NCBI GenBank assembly: GCA_017473345.1
Contig: JAFULL010000033.1
Span: 1-46,673 of the forward strand
DNA from: Clostridia bacterium
GTDB taxonomy: Bacteria > Bacillota > Clostridia > Christensenellales > Aristaeellaceae
Direction: 5' to 3'
DNA: 46,673 nucleotides
The notes under the pieces were generated by a model. The model saw only the letters and a list, made by a program, of their open reading frames with translations, was not told where the DNA came from and did no database searches. Made by a program: the position numbers and the translations under genes. This document shows positions 17,014 to 25,959 of this stretch, piece by piece; position 1 is the first letter of the stretch, and the number at the start of each line of letters is the position of its first letter.

Positions 17014-18000
17014 TTACTGCAGATACGCCAGCAGCAGCTTTTCGGCTGCGTCCACGTCGCGCAGGTCGATGACCTCGCAGGCGCTGTGCACATAACGGCA
17101 GGGAATGCTCACCGTGCCTACGCGCACGCCGCTGCGGGTAGTCTGCATGGCCATGGCGTCGGTACCGCCATAGGGCAATACCTCGCGCTGGGTCTTCACA
17201 CCGGCCTTTTCACCGGCAGCCAGCAGGGCGGATACGACCTCGGGGCTGGAGATGCTGCCATTGTCCATGATCTTCACAGCAGCGCCGTCACCCAGCTTCA
17301 CAGAGGGCAGCTTGGTCTTGGGCGTGTCGCCGTTGCCAGTCACGTCCAGCGCGATGCCTACGTCGGGGTTGATGCCGTAGGCAGCGGTCTTTGCACCGCG
17401 GCAGCCCACTTCCTCCTGCGTGGAGAAAACAGCATACACGGTATCTTTGGTTTCGCCCAGCTGCTGCATCACGCTTATAAGCAGGGCGCAGGCAATGCGG
17501 TCGTCCATGGCGGGAGCGGCCACGCGGTATTCGCCCAGACGGAAGCAGTCCGGCGCGTATACGGCGATATCGCCCAGCTGCACCATGCTCAGCGCTTCTT
17601 CAGCATCAGCAGCGCCAATGTCGATGAACATGTGCTTCATCACGGGCTTTTCATTGTCGGCCACAGGCTCCTGTACGATCACGCCCTGTACGCCGTTGGC
17701 AAAGCATACATGGCGGGTGTGGCTGTAGGCAACGCGGATGCCGCCCACGGGAGCAACGCGCAGGAAGCCTTCTTTTTCGACTGCGGCCACGATGAAGCCG
17801 ATGTGGTCCATGTGAGCGGACAGCATGATGCGCTTGCCGCCCGGATCAGTACCGCGCTTTTCGCAGATGAGATTGCCCATCGCGTCGCGGGTGATGGAAT
17901 CGACCTTGTCCTTCAGAAGGGCTTCGATGGTATCGGCAACGGCGCTCTCGCGGCCGGTAGCGCCGTAAACGTCCGCAATTTTCTTGATGAGTTCAAACAT
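17014..18000 (-). CDS. M42-family metal-dependent aminopeptidase (third gene of a trio)
   Basis: A cytoplasmic binuclear-metal aminopeptidase, 328 residues, of the family that forms large tetrahedral dodecamers and trims peptides. Metal and catalytic residues are visible in SAHMDHIGF, APAMDDRIA, STQEEVGCRGA, ALDVTGNG and RYVHSACEV. The start at 18000 is preferred (GAGG about 10 bases upstream); an in-frame ATG at 18015 overlaps the previous stop as ATGA and is possible. M42 proteins are often mislabelled as endoglucanases. It is the last of three paralogues in one operon. Confidence 0.88.
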   Translation of the reverse strand: MFELIKKIADVYGATGRESAVADTIEALLKDKVDSITRDAMGNLICEKRGTDPGGKRIMLSAHMDHIGFIVAAVEKEGFLRVAPVGGIRVAYSHTRHVCFANGVQGVIVQEPVADNEKPVMKHMFIDIGAADAEEALSMVQLGDIAVYAPDCFRLGEYRVAAPAMDDRIACALLISVMQQLGETKDTVYAVFSTQEEVGCRGAKTAAYGINPDVGIALDVTGNGDTPKTKLPSVKLGDGAAVKIMDNGSISSPEVVSALLAAGEKAGVKTQREVLPYGGTDAMAMQTTRSGVRVGTVSIPCRYVHSACEVIDLRDVDAAEKLLLAYLQ

Positions 18001-18011
18001 TTCAATCAACC

Positions 18012-19028
18012 TCATTTCTGCAGAAAGGCTTTGACCAGCTCATACTGCGCATCCAGATCGCGCAGGTCGCAAACGGTGGAAGGACTGTGGATATAGCGGC
18101 ACGGGACGCTGAGCGCGCAGGTCTGAGCGCCGATGCGCGTGCGCTGAATGGGGCCGCCGTCGTTGCCGCCGGTCACGGCCATCTTCACCTGATGAGGCAC
18201 GCCTGCCTCCTGAGCGACGGCCAGCATGGTTTTAAACATTTCAGGCTGGGCGATGGAGGCATGGTCCATAAAGCTGATGGCAACGCCTTTGCCCAGTACA
18301 CATATCTGCTCATGCTCGGGAATATCGCCTGCGTCGTTGGAAGCGGTGCCTTCCAGCACAAGGCCGATATCCGGCTGGATGCGGAATGCAGCGCCGTAAG
18401 CGCCGCGGCAGCCGACCTCCTCCTGGCAGGTGAAAGCAAACCAGGTGTCGTAATTGGTTTCGTCGTCCAGCAGACGAAGCATGGTATAGCAGCCCACGCG
18501 GTCATCCAGTGAACGGGCGAGCACCTTATGATCGCCGAAGAGCGTAAAGGGCGTTTCAAAAATGATGGGCGTACCCACGGGCGCCACGGATTCAGCCTCC
18601 GCCTTGTCCTTGGCACCAATGTCGACATAAAGCTGCTCGATAGGCAGCACATGCTTGCGGTCTTCGGCAGTCTGCTGATGGATGGCCATCGCGCCGATCA
18701 CGCCGCTGAGAGCGTTTTCGCCGTAGCCGACCTTCACGCGCTTGGAGACCAGCACGCGGGAATCGATGCCGCCGATAGCGCACACCTTGAGCAGGCCATC
18801 TTCGGTGGCGGAGATCACCATCAGGCCCACTTCGTCCATGTGGCCGGCGATCATCAGGCGTTTGGCGTTTTCATCGGCGCATTTCTTATGGGCGATCACG
18901 TTGCCCATGCGGTCGATGGTCACATTTTCCTTGCCCAGTTTTTCGACGCATTCGTTGTAGATGGCCATGCGCACAGGCTCTTCACGGCCGCTGATGCCGG
19001 GCAGTTCGCACAGGGTTTTCAGCTCCAT
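18012..19028 (-). CDS. M42-family metal-dependent aminopeptidase (second gene of a trio)
   Basis: A 338-residue paralogue of its neighbours. Motifs are IAGHMDEVGLM, ARSLDDRVGCY, TCQEEVGCRGA and RYIHSPSTV. The metal ligand that is Asp in the other two (ALDVT) appears as Glu here (VLEGTASND), a known alternative that can shift metal or side-chain preference. It overlaps the upstream gene by 10 bases and the downstream ATG by 4 if the longer start is used, so the three are translationally coupled. Confidence 0.88.
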   Translation of the reverse strand: MELKTLCELPGISGREEPVRMAIYNECVEKLGKENVTIDRMGNVIAHKKCADENAKRLMIAGHMDEVGLMVISATEDGLLKVCAIGGIDSRVLVSKRVKVGYGENALSGVIGAMAIHQQTAEDRKHVLPIEQLYVDIGAKDKAEAESVAPVGTPIIFETPFTLFGDHKVLARSLDDRVGCYTMLRLLDDETNYDTWFAFTCQEEVGCRGAYGAAFRIQPDIGLVLEGTASNDAGDIPEHEQICVLGKGVAISFMDHASIAQPEMFKTMLAVAQEAGVPHQVKMAVTGGNDGGPIQRTRIGAQTCALSVPCRYIHSPSTVCDLRDLDAQYELVKAFLQK

Positions 19029-20098
19029 AAGTCGTTATCCCACCCTTCATCCAGTTCGCTGAGGAAGTGTGCCAGCAGCCGTCCGCTTTCGCGGATGACG
19101 TTGGTGTCCAGCAGCTCAACAGAGGTATGCATGTACTTCAGCGGCACGCTGATCAGCGCGGTCGGTACACCAGCGCGCACGATCTGCAGCGCGTCGCCGT
19201 CGGTGTAGGTACGGCGGCTGGCGGTATCGATGGAAACCTCCACGCTGTGCGCCTTTGCAGTGTCGCGGATGCGGGCAAAGACCTTCGGCTGCAGATAGGG
19301 GCCGCAGCAAAGCGCCGGCATGTTGAGCGGCGAGGTGGTATCCGGACGGCTGGAGGGCAGGGGAGCGTGGGTCACGTCCAGCGCAATGCCCAAATCAGGA
19401 TCAATGCCGTAGGCGGCGGAGGTCGCGCCCTGCGCGCCCACTTCCTCCTGCGAGGTGATGACGAAATACACGTCGCAGATGTGAGTCATGGTCTGCAGGC
19501 GTTCGGCAGCCTGCAGCAGAGCGCCGCCGCAGGCGCGGTCGTCCATGCTCTTGGCAGCGCAGCGGCCGTTGAGCAGTTCACGGGCCGGGCCGTTGAGGGT
19601 GATCAGGTCGCCTACATGCACGCGGGCAGTGACCTCCTCAGCCGGCAGGCCAAGGTCCACAAACAGGTCTTCGCGCTTGTAGTTGTTCTGTCGGTCGGCG
19701 TCGCTGAGCAGATGGGGCGGCATGGCGCCTACAACGCCCAGCAGCTTTTCGTAACCGTTCTTTCCCTGACGGGCATGCACCGTTACGGTGGAGGCAGGCA
19801 GGATACGCGGGTCCACGCCGCCAACCTCGCCCATGCGAAGCGTGCCGTCGGGCAGGATGTCCGCCACCATCAGGGCGATTTCATCCTGATGGGCGGCCAG
19901 CATCACACGGGGCGCGCGCTTGCCGTCGCTTACGGGCCGGGTCGCCTTTTTCAGGGCGATCACATTGTACAGCGGATCGATGGTCACGCTGTCGCACAGA
20001 GGCTCAAACTGTTTTTTGAACCACGCGGCAACTTCGTACTCATGACCGCTGGGGCCGTGCTGTACGGCCTGTTCCTTGAGAAAATTCATAATGTCCAT
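19019..20098 (-). CDS. M42-family metal-dependent aminopeptidase (first gene of a trio)
   Basis: This member has 359 residues, the longest of the three. Motifs are LAAHQDEIALM (Gln where the others have Met), AKSMDDRACGG, TSQEEVGAQGA, ALDVTHAP and KYMHTSVEL. The middle holds a larger insertion between the AHQDE and MDDR motifs (VTVHARQGKNGYEKLLG) than in its neighbours. A promoter lies at 20137-20165. Three different M42 enzymes in a row suggest a set with complementary specificity for one pool of peptides, as in archaeal TET peptidases. Confidence 0.88.
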   Translation of the reverse strand: MDIMNFLKEQAVQHGPSGHEYEVAAWFKKQFEPLCDSVTIDPLYNVIALKKATRPVSDGKRAPRVMLAAHQDEIALMVADILPDGTLRMGEVGGVDPRILPASTVTVHARQGKNGYEKLLGVVGAMPPHLLSDADRQNNYKREDLFVDLGLPAEEVTARVHVGDLITLNGPARELLNGRCAAKSMDDRACGGALLQAAERLQTMTHICDVYFVITSQEEVGAQGATSAAYGIDPDLGIALDVTHAPLPSSRPDTTSPLNMPALCCGPYLQPKVFARIRDTAKAHSVEVSIDTASRRTYTDGDALQIVRAGVPTALISVPLKYMHTSVELLDTNVIRESGRLLAHFLSELDEGWDNDLWS

Positions 20099-20136
20099 TT
20101 TTTTGCCTCTCTCATTTCAGATTTTGGCATGCATAC

Positions 20137-20165
20137 AGAATAACGGATAACGCTGGAAAAAGCAA
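20137..20165 (-). promoter_or_regulatory. Promoter of the M42 operon
   Basis: Read on the minus strand: TTGCTT, a 17-bp spacer, TATTCT, about 40 bases before the first M42 start. It is divergent from the promoter at 20198. Confidence 0.5.
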
Positions 20166-20197
20166 TATGAAACAGTAAAAGCACAATCAAAGGCACA

Positions 20198-20225
20198 TTG
20201 TATTTTGCCGGAAGTATGCTATACT
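20198..20225 (+). promoter_or_regulatory. Promoter of the oxidoreductase/PHP operon
   Basis: TTGTAT (20198-20203), a 16-bp spacer, TATACT (20220-20225), about 60 bases before the first oxidoreductase ATG. Confidence 0.55.
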
Positions 20226-20283
20226 GTGAAATAGTGATCCGTTCGTTTTTTCATATACATATCATTCAAGGAGGAACTGAATC

Positions 20284-21372
20284 ATGGCAAGGCTCAAAAT
20301 TGGTATCATCGGCTGCGGCGGCATCGCAAACGGCAAGCATATGCCTTCTCTGAAGGCTATCAACCGTGCGGATATGGTGGCATTCTGCGACCTGGTGGAA
20401 GAACGTGCAAAGAAGGCTGCCGAAGAGTACGGCGTGCCTGGCGCGAAGGTGTACACCGATTACAAGGAACTGCTCAAGGATGAAAGCATCGACGTGTGCT
20501 ACGTGCTGACCCCTAACCGCAGCCATGCCGATATCTCCATTGACGCCATGCATGCCGGCAAGCATGTTATGTGTGAAAAGCCCATGGCCAAGTCTGCTGC
20601 CGATGCGCGCCGCATGGTGGCTGCTGCCAAGGAAACCGGCAAGAAGCTGACCATTGGCTATCAGCACCGTCACAAGGCTGAAAGCGCCTATGTGAAGAGC
20701 TGCATCGACCGCGGCGATCTGGGCGAGATCTACTATGCCAAGGCGCTGGCTATCCGCCGCCGCGGCACGCCCAACTGGGGTGTGTTCCTCAACGAGTATG
20801 AGCAGGGCGGCGGCCCTTTGATCGACATCGGCACCCACAGTCTGGACCTGACCCTGTACCTGATGAACAATTACAAGCCCCGTATGGTGGTGGGCACCAA
20901 GTACAAGAAGGTTGAAAACGCCGATCAGGGCAACCCCTGGGGCGGCTGGGGCGAAGACGAGAACAAAACGCTGGAAGACGCTGCCTTTGGCTTCATCGTC
21001 ATGGAAAACGGCGCGACCATCACGCTGGACGCCACCTGGGCGCTCAATACCGACGAGCCCATTCCCGAGGGCAGCTGCAACCTGTGCGGCAGCAAGGCCG
21101 GTGCGACCATCCGTCCCAATAAGGTCGTCATCAACAAGGTTGAGTTCAACCGTCAGGAAGAAATCTGCCCCAATATGGCGGCCGGCGGCGTAGCCTTCTA
21201 CGACGGCGTGCAGGAAACCCCGCCCATCACCGAGCAGAGGCGCTGGCTGGATGCGCTGGAAAACGACACCGATCCCGTCGTGCTGCCTGAGCAGGCCTGC
21301 GTGGTGAGCGAGATCCTCGAAGCCATCTACACCTCCGCCAGGACCGGCGAGCCTGTGTACTTCGACCGCTGA
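20284..21372 (+). CDS. Gfo/Idh/MocA-family NAD(P)-dependent oxidoreductase
   Basis: A sugar- or cyclitol-type dehydrogenase of 362 residues. The Rossmann domain opens with KIGIIGCGGIANGKHMPSL (G-x-G-x-x-A), the family motif is MCEKPMAKS (Lys of EKP), and the C-terminal substrate domain carries GGGPLIDIGTHSLDL, whose Asp and His are the usual catalytic positions. AAGGAGGA precedes the ATG. It is the first of three genes whose products together look like a pathway for an unusual sugar or inositol-like compound. The substrate is not readable. Confidence 0.88.
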   Translation: MARLKIGIIGCGGIANGKHMPSLKAINRADMVAFCDLVEERAKKAAEEYGVPGAKVYTDYKELLKDESIDVCYVLTPNRSHADISIDAMHAGKHVMCEKPMAKSAADARRMVAAAKETGKKLTIGYQHRHKAESAYVKSCIDRGDLGEIYYAKALAIRRRGTPNWGVFLNEYEQGGGPLIDIGTHSLDLTLYLMNNYKPRMVVGTKYKKVENADQGNPWGGWGEDENKTLEDAAFGFIVMENGATITLDATWALNTDEPIPEGSCNLCGSKAGATIRPNKVVINKVEFNRQEEICPNMAAGGVAFYDGVQETPPITEQRRWLDALENDTDPVVLPEQACVVSEILEAIYTSARTGEPVYFDR

Positions 21373-21382
21373 GGATAAGCTG

Positions 21383-22333
21383 ATGAGAAAATATGCAATG
21401 CTTGGCAATTGGCATGTGCATGCCCCGCAGTATGCCGACGAGATCAACCGCATGGACGGCTGCTGCGTTGCCCGAGTATGGGATGAAAACGAAGAAACTG
21501 CCAAGGAATGGGCCGCTGCCCTGGGCAACGGCTGCGTGAGTTCCACGGTGGAGGAGATCCTTGCTGACCCTGAAATCGAGGGCGTGGTGGTTTGCAACGC
21601 CACCAACGAGCATGATGAACTGATGCTGCGCGTGTGCGAAAGCGGAAAGGCGCTGTTTACCGAAAAGGTGCTTACTCTCAGCGTTGAAGGCGCGGAAAAG
21701 GTACGCGAAGCGGTGAGAAAAAACAACACGCGCTTTGGCATTTCCTTCCCGCATCTGAGTGAGCCGCAGGTGCGTTTTGCCCTTGAAACGGCCAAGGCCG
21801 GCAAGCTGGGCACCATCAACTATGCGCGCTTCCGCAAGGCGCATAACGGTGCGACTGCCGGCTGGCTGCCGCCGCACTTCTACGACCCGGTTGCCTGCGG
21901 CGGCGGGGCGATGATCGATCTAGGCGCACACCCGATGTATCTGCTGTGCGAACTGTACGGTGAACTGCCTGTGCGCGTGCAGTCCTCCTTTACGCAAACG
22001 CTTGGAAGAGGCGTTGAAGACAACGCCGTCAGTCTGCTGACCTTTGCAAACGGCGCCATCGGCGTTTCGGAAACCGGCTTTGTGTCGGCTGGCTATCCGC
22101 TGATTTTTGAAATCGGCGGCGTTGACGGCACGCTGATCATGCAGGGTGAAACGGTACGCTGGTGCTGCCCTGAAACAGGCAATGCATGGGTGGAGGCTGA
22201 ACTGCCTGAAGCTCTGCCGTCTCCGCTGCAGCAGTGGGCGAAGGCCAAAACGTCTGATGAACTGCCCGCCGGTTTTGGCATTGATGCGGCTGTGCGGCTG
22301 ACACAGGTGATGGCGGCTGCCTACGCAAAGTAA
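21383..22333 (+). CDS. Divergent Gfo/Idh/MocA-family oxidoreductase
   Basis: This 316-residue second family member has an atypical nucleotide site. The first strand reads YAMLGNWHVHAPQYADEIN instead of a Gly-rich GxGxxG, and the EKP motif is FTEKVLTLS, keeping Glu-Lys but losing Pro. GGGAMIDLGAHPMYLL matches the catalytic helix. It starts 11 bases after its neighbour. It may bind cofactor weakly, work as a heteromeric partner, or use a different substrate. No ribosome site stronger than GAGGATAAG is seen. Confidence 0.82.
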   Translation: MRKYAMLGNWHVHAPQYADEINRMDGCCVARVWDENEETAKEWAAALGNGCVSSTVEEILADPEIEGVVVCNATNEHDELMLRVCESGKALFTEKVLTLSVEGAEKVREAVRKNNTRFGISFPHLSEPQVRFALETAKAGKLGTINYARFRKAHNGATAGWLPPHFYDPVACGGGAMIDLGAHPMYLLCELYGELPVRVQSSFTQTLGRGVEDNAVSLLTFANGAIGVSETGFVSAGYPLIFEIGGVDGTLIMQGETVRWCCPETGNAWVEAELPEALPSPLQQWAKAKTSDELPAGFGIDAAVRLTQVMAAAYAK

Positions 22334-22354
22334 CAGAAAGAAAGAGGTTTGCAC

Positions 22355-23770
22355 ATGCTTCCAACTCCTCGCATTTATGCGGTGTGGCCCTCTGTAGTGC
22401 CTGCGGACGAAACCTGCCAGATGACGATCGCACCCACAGAAAAGGCTTTTCTGCTGAAAGAAAATGAAGAATACAGGCTGACCATCGTCCATGTGGACAG
22501 TGACGAGGCGGACTATTACCATTGCTCCTCACATGTGCATCTGACCGTTACGGCACATGGCGGCGTGCTGCGCTTCAGCTATGTTTTTCCGGATGAACAG
22601 GAACACCTGATCATTCTGGAAAACAGCGAAAAGAAGCTGGCCGATCTGGTGGTTTATTCGCTGAAGGCTGATCTGTACGGCCTGCTTCCGCTCAAGGGCG
22701 ACCTGCATTCCCACAGCTTCCGTTCCGACGGACAGCTGGATCCGTCTGCCCTCGCCGGTCATTACCGTGAACAGGGCTATGACTTCCAGGCACTGACCGA
22801 TCACAACCGCTACTACCCCGGCGGCGAGATCGACGAAACCTACGAAGGCGTGCACACGGGCCTGACCCGCGTATACGGCGAGGAAGTGCATGCGCCGCCA
22901 AGCATTGTCCACATTGTGCATGTGGGCGGAAAGAGCAGCGTTGCGGATTTGTATGTGCATCACCGCGAGGCCTACGACCGCGAGGTGGAACAGTACCGGC
23001 AGAAGATCCCGGCAGATCTTCCCGAAAAGTACAGGGAGCGTTATGCGCTGGCGATGTGGGCCACCGACAAGATCCACGAAGCTGGCGGACTGGCTATCTT
23101 CCCGCACCCCTTCTGGCGGCCGGGGGCCTCCAAAATGCATAACGTCTGCAGCGAATTTGCACGTATCCTGCTCAAGAGCGGCATGTTTGATGCCTACGAG
23201 CTGGTGGGCGGCATGGGGCAGGTGGGCAACAATGAATCCGTCGCCATGTGGAATGACCTGCGCGCTGAGGGCCTTCGCCTTCCCGTGGTGGGCTCCAGCG
23301 ACGTGCACGGGCTGGAAAAGTCCAACGAATTCCCGCATCTGTTCACCATCTGTTTTGCGCAGGAAAAGACGAACGACGCCATCATTGATGCGGTGCGCAA
23401 CGGCAGCTGTGTGGCTGTTGAGGCGACGGGCGAGGAATACGGCCGTCACTACCGCTGCTACGGCAGCCTGAGGCTGGTAGCCTACGCTCAGTTCCTGCTG
23501 AAGTATTACTTCCCCAATCTTACACGCATCTGTCAGGGTGAAGGCGCAGCCATGCGCGCCTATGCCATGGGCGAAGCCGACAAGGCGCTGATCGAACTGC
23601 AGGCCGCACAGTCGGAAAGCTATATGCAGCGCTTTTTCGGTCGGAAGGAAGCGATCCTTCCCTCGGAAGCAGTGCTTGCGTTTGAGGAAAAATGGCGTGC
23701 AGCTCAGCTGGATGGCCCCCTCACCAAGGGCGGTACGGTGGATGCACCGCCTGTTACCCGGCAGATCTGA
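22355..23770 (+). CDS. PHP-domain metal-dependent phosphoesterase-like protein
   Basis: A 471-residue protein with a PHP (polymerase and histidinol phosphatase) domain. Metal motifs appear in order: KGDLHSHSFRSDG, QALTDHNRYYPGG, IFPHPFWRPG and VVGSSDVHGLEK. About 110 N-terminal residues form a separate, probably beta-rich domain, and a helical C-terminal part follows (EADKALIELQAAQSESYMQR). The ATG at 22355 has AAAGAGG 7 bases upstream; a TTG two codons earlier is less likely. It probably hydrolyses a phosphoester or similar bond in the same pathway as the two dehydrogenases, about 20 bases downstream. Confidence 0.83.
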   Translation: MLPTPRIYAVWPSVVPADETCQMTIAPTEKAFLLKENEEYRLTIVHVDSDEADYYHCSSHVHLTVTAHGGVLRFSYVFPDEQEHLIILENSEKKLADLVVYSLKADLYGLLPLKGDLHSHSFRSDGQLDPSALAGHYREQGYDFQALTDHNRYYPGGEIDETYEGVHTGLTRVYGEEVHAPPSIVHIVHVGGKSSVADLYVHHREAYDREVEQYRQKIPADLPEKYRERYALAMWATDKIHEAGGLAIFPHPFWRPGASKMHNVCSEFARILLKSGMFDAYELVGGMGQVGNNESVAMWNDLRAEGLRLPVVGSSDVHGLEKSNEFPHLFTICFAQEKTNDAIIDAVRNGSCVAVEATGEEYGRHYRCYGSLRLVAYAQFLLKYYFPNLTRICQGEGAAMRAYAMGEADKALIELQAAQSESYMQRFFGRKEAILPSEAVLAFEEKWRAAQLDGPLTKGGTVDAPPVTRQI

Positions 23771-23784
23771 TTTTCAGACATACA

Positions 23785-23814
23785 AAAAGAGACTCCCTCA
23801 TGGGAGTCTCTTTT
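23785..23814. terminator. Bidirectional terminator
   Basis: Hairpin AAAAGAGACTCCC-TCAT-GGGAGTCTCTTTT between the PHP gene (plus) and the zinc-ribbon gene (minus). Confidence 0.92.
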
Positions 23815-23820
23815 GATATA

Positions 23821-24267
23821 TCAGCCCTTCTGCGTAAAGCTGGTGTGGCAGCGGCTGCAGGTGATGGTCACCACGCCTTTGCCGCGCGGCAGGCGCAGCC
23901 ATGCCTTGCAGCCGGGACACTTGAAATACTTGTACTGCTTGCGGTTCTTGAAACGAACCTGCGCCTGACGCATTTCGGTGCGTTTTTTTTCGGTGTAGGT
24001 CACATAACGGCGGTTTTCAGCGCGGCGCTTGTCCACGTTGCGCGAGAACATGCGGAAGATACAGTATACATACGCCGCAAAGCCCAGCGTGTTAAACAGA
24101 AGCCCCAGCAGCGGAAAAACAGGGCTTGCCTGAATGGAGCCCACGATGGCGCCGAGCAGATACAGCGCCAGGCCCGTCCACAGCAGCGCCATGGAATAAT
24201 GGTCTGCACCGTTGCGGCCGTTCATGAAGGAACAAAGGGATTGCTTGATCTTTTCCCAGAAAGACAT
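23821..24267 (-). CDS. Small membrane protein with C-terminal zinc ribbon
   Basis: This 148-residue protein has two hydrophobic segments (about residues 25-45 and 50-68), a basic linker (VDKRRAENRRYVTYTEKKRT) and a C-terminal zinc ribbon with CPGC and CSRC pairs (KYFKCPGCKAWLRLPRGKG, then ITCSRCHTSF). The pattern resembles zinc-ribbon proteins found beside clostridial DnaJ and Hsp70 genes. It is the last gene of the chaperone operon, 28 bases after the J-protein. The ATG at 24267 is chosen; a TTG at 24276 lies too close to the ribosome site. Confidence 0.75.
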   Translation of the reverse strand: MSFWEKIKQSLCSFMNGRNGADHYSMALLWTGLALYLLGAIVGSIQASPVFPLLGLLFNTLGFAAYVYCIFRMFSRNVDKRRAENRRYVTYTEKKRTEMRQAQVRFKNRKQYKYFKCPGCKAWLRLPRGKGVVTITCSRCHTSFTQKG

Positions 24268-24295
24268 AGACGTCAAAACCTCTTTTCAAAGTTGG

Positions 24296-25084
24296 TCAGC
24301 AGTAGAACATGCCTCCGCGCCCGAAGCCGCAGCAGCAGTTGCAAAGCGAATTCACCAGACACAGCGTCAGGCAGGGATTGGAACACAGCAGGGAGGAAAA
24401 GCCGCCCTGTGCGCTGCGCTGCTGGTAGGATGCGCCGCTGGCATTGAGCTGCGCCAGCAGTTCGCGGAAAGCGGGTTCATCCGGAGCCATGTTGACGGCT
24501 GTGCGCGCGTCGTTGAGCGCGGCAATGCGGTTGCCCACGCCCATATTGGCCTTGGCGCTCCAGTAATACCATGCAGCCCTGCGGTTGCGCGCGGCCTTCA
24601 GCAGGTTGAGCGCGTCGCCGTAGCGGCCGCTGAGCACAGCCTGAGCGGCAGGTCTTAACTCAGGGTCGTTTTCGGTGTAGGCGCTGGTCTGATACTGACG
24701 GCGCTGACCGCCGCCGAACAGATCCTCAAAATCAAAGCCGAAGCCGCCAAAATCATAGCTGCTCTGGCGCTGACCGCCGTATTGCCCGTATCCGCCATAC
24801 TGGCCGTAACTGCCGGAGGAGCCATACGGCCCATAGCTGCTCTGGCCGCCGTAACCGGAAGAACCGTATCCGCCAGAGGAACCGTATCCCCCCTGCTGAT
24901 ACTGGCCCTTGTTTTTGATCAGCACAGTATAGGCTTCGTTGACCTCTTTCATTTTGGCTTCCGCCTCGGCAGAGCCGCCGTTGAGGTCAGGATGATATTT
25001 TTTGGCAAGCCTGCGGTAGGCCGCCTTGATCTCGTCGTCCGATGCACCCGGGGAAAGCCCGAGCACCTCATAGGGGTCTCTCAT
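24296..25084 (-). CDS. J-domain co-chaperone with Gly/Tyr/Ser-rich region and TPR-like helices
   Basis: This 262-residue protein should stimulate the Hsp70 of the same operon. Residues 1-65 form a J-domain ([20 protein letters not shown], with KYHPDLNG holding the HPD motif). Residues about 66-120 are a low-complexity Gly/Tyr/Ser/Gln region ([19 protein letters not shown]), followed by [13 protein letters not shown]. Residues about 140-215 hold helical repeats like a TPR unit ([20 protein letters not shown]). The C-terminus is Cys-rich ([13 protein letters not shown]). It lacks the DnaJ zinc-finger repeats, so it is not the general DnaJ. It is third in the operon, 12 bases after DUF5685. Confidence 0.88.
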   Translation of the reverse strand: MRDPYEVLGLSPGASDDEIKAAYRRLAKKYHPDLNGGSAEAEAKMKEVNEAYTVLIKNKGQYQQGGYGSSGGYGSSGYGGQSSYGPYGSSGSYGQYGGYGQYGGQRQSSYDFGGFGFDFEDLFGGGQRRQYQTSAYTENDPELRPAAQAVLSGRYGDALNLLKAARNRRAAWYYWSAKANMGVGNRIAALNDARTAVNMAPDEPAFRELLAQLNASGASYQQRSAQGGFSSLLCSNPCLTLCLVNSLCNCCCGFGRGGMFYC

Positions 25085-25096
25085 GCCCCGTCCTCC

Positions 25097-25957
25097 TTAT
25101 GCCTGTCCGGCATTTTTGCCGGTTTCTGCCACGCTGCCGTTGTGCTTCTGCTGCTTGAGCTGATAACGTGACCAACAACCAGAATACAGGATATTTCGCA
25201 AAATGTCCATATTCTGAACCAAAGGAAGTGTTTCAAATGCTTCCGTGGCTTCGCCGATGAGCAGCGTCAGGCTGTCTTTGACGAAGGTTTCGTAGTCGTC
25301 GCGGTCATGCCAGGCATGCAGCGGATTGTAGCGGCCTTTTTTGAGATCCGCCTCCAGATCGTCATACGCGTCCATCAGATAGACGAAACGCCCGAGCCCT
25401 TCGCCCAGCGTGCCAAGCGTATCCGCCCACATATCTTCGCGAAAACGATAGATCACGCCCAGCATGCGGGCTGACAGGTTTGCACCGGTATCGGGCGAGG
25501 ATTCGCCGCTTTTTTCCAATGCGCTGATGGCTTTCAGGCAGCGCTCGATCTCGCGGCATTTGTCGGGATAGAGCGAATAGACGCGGTCATACGCCTGCCT
25601 GAGCAGTGCTGCTTCGGTGCGGCCGGTCAGACTGTGATCATCCTGCCAGTCATCCAGACATTTATGATAGGCCAGCGCGATGTTCATGTCGCAGCAGTAA
25701 TCGGCCAGCTCGTTTTGCACATAAGCATGCGGCTTAAAAGGGTGGGGCAGGCAGCGTGCTGAGCCTTCTGTGCTTTCCGGTTCGTACAGAGACGTGAGCA
25801 GCAGGTACAGAAAAGTTGCGTCATAGCTTAACGTCATGCGGCCCAGCTGGCCATGACGACGACCCAAAGCATGGCACAGGCCGCAGTAAAAGGCGCGATA
25901 GCGAACCTGCTGCTCAGGTGTGAGCGCACCTGCTGCAATGGTCACATAACCAAACAT
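25097..25957 (-). CDS. DUF5685 family protein
   Basis: This 286-residue soluble, helical protein matches the DUF5685 family as I know it in Clostridia (MFGYVTIAAGALTPEQQVRY and AFYCGLCHALGRRHGQLGRM, with the C-x-x-C pair, then ADYCCDMNIALAYHKCLDDW). Its several Cys residues and the pattern of helices suggest a metal- or cofactor-binding fold. No biochemical function is established that I know of. It lies between an Hsp70 and a J-protein with gaps of 2 and 12 bases, so it is likely a dedicated partner or client-recognition factor of that Hsp70 (inference). Confidence 0.82.
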   Translation of the reverse strand: MFGYVTIAAGALTPEQQVRYRAFYCGLCHALGRRHGQLGRMTLSYDATFLYLLLTSLYEPESTEGSARCLPHPFKPHAYVQNELADYCCDMNIALAYHKCLDDWQDDHSLTGRTEAALLRQAYDRVYSLYPDKCREIERCLKAISALEKSGESSPDTGANLSARMLGVIYRFREDMWADTLGTLGEGLGRFVYLMDAYDDLEADLKKGRYNPLHAWHDRDDYETFVKDSLTLLIGEATEAFETLPLVQNMDILRNILYSGCWSRYQLKQQKHNGSVAETGKNAGQA

Positions 25958-25959
25958 GA

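Noticed and set aside
17014-20098. Cellulases (M42 proteins are often labelled endoglucanase)
   Set aside because: All zinc-ligand motifs of M42 aminopeptidases are present; the cellulase label in databases is historical.
20266-21819. A 517-codon minus-strand frame opposite the oxidoreductases
   Set aside because: It spans two genes with clear Gfo/Idh/MocA motifs on the other strand and shows no family features.
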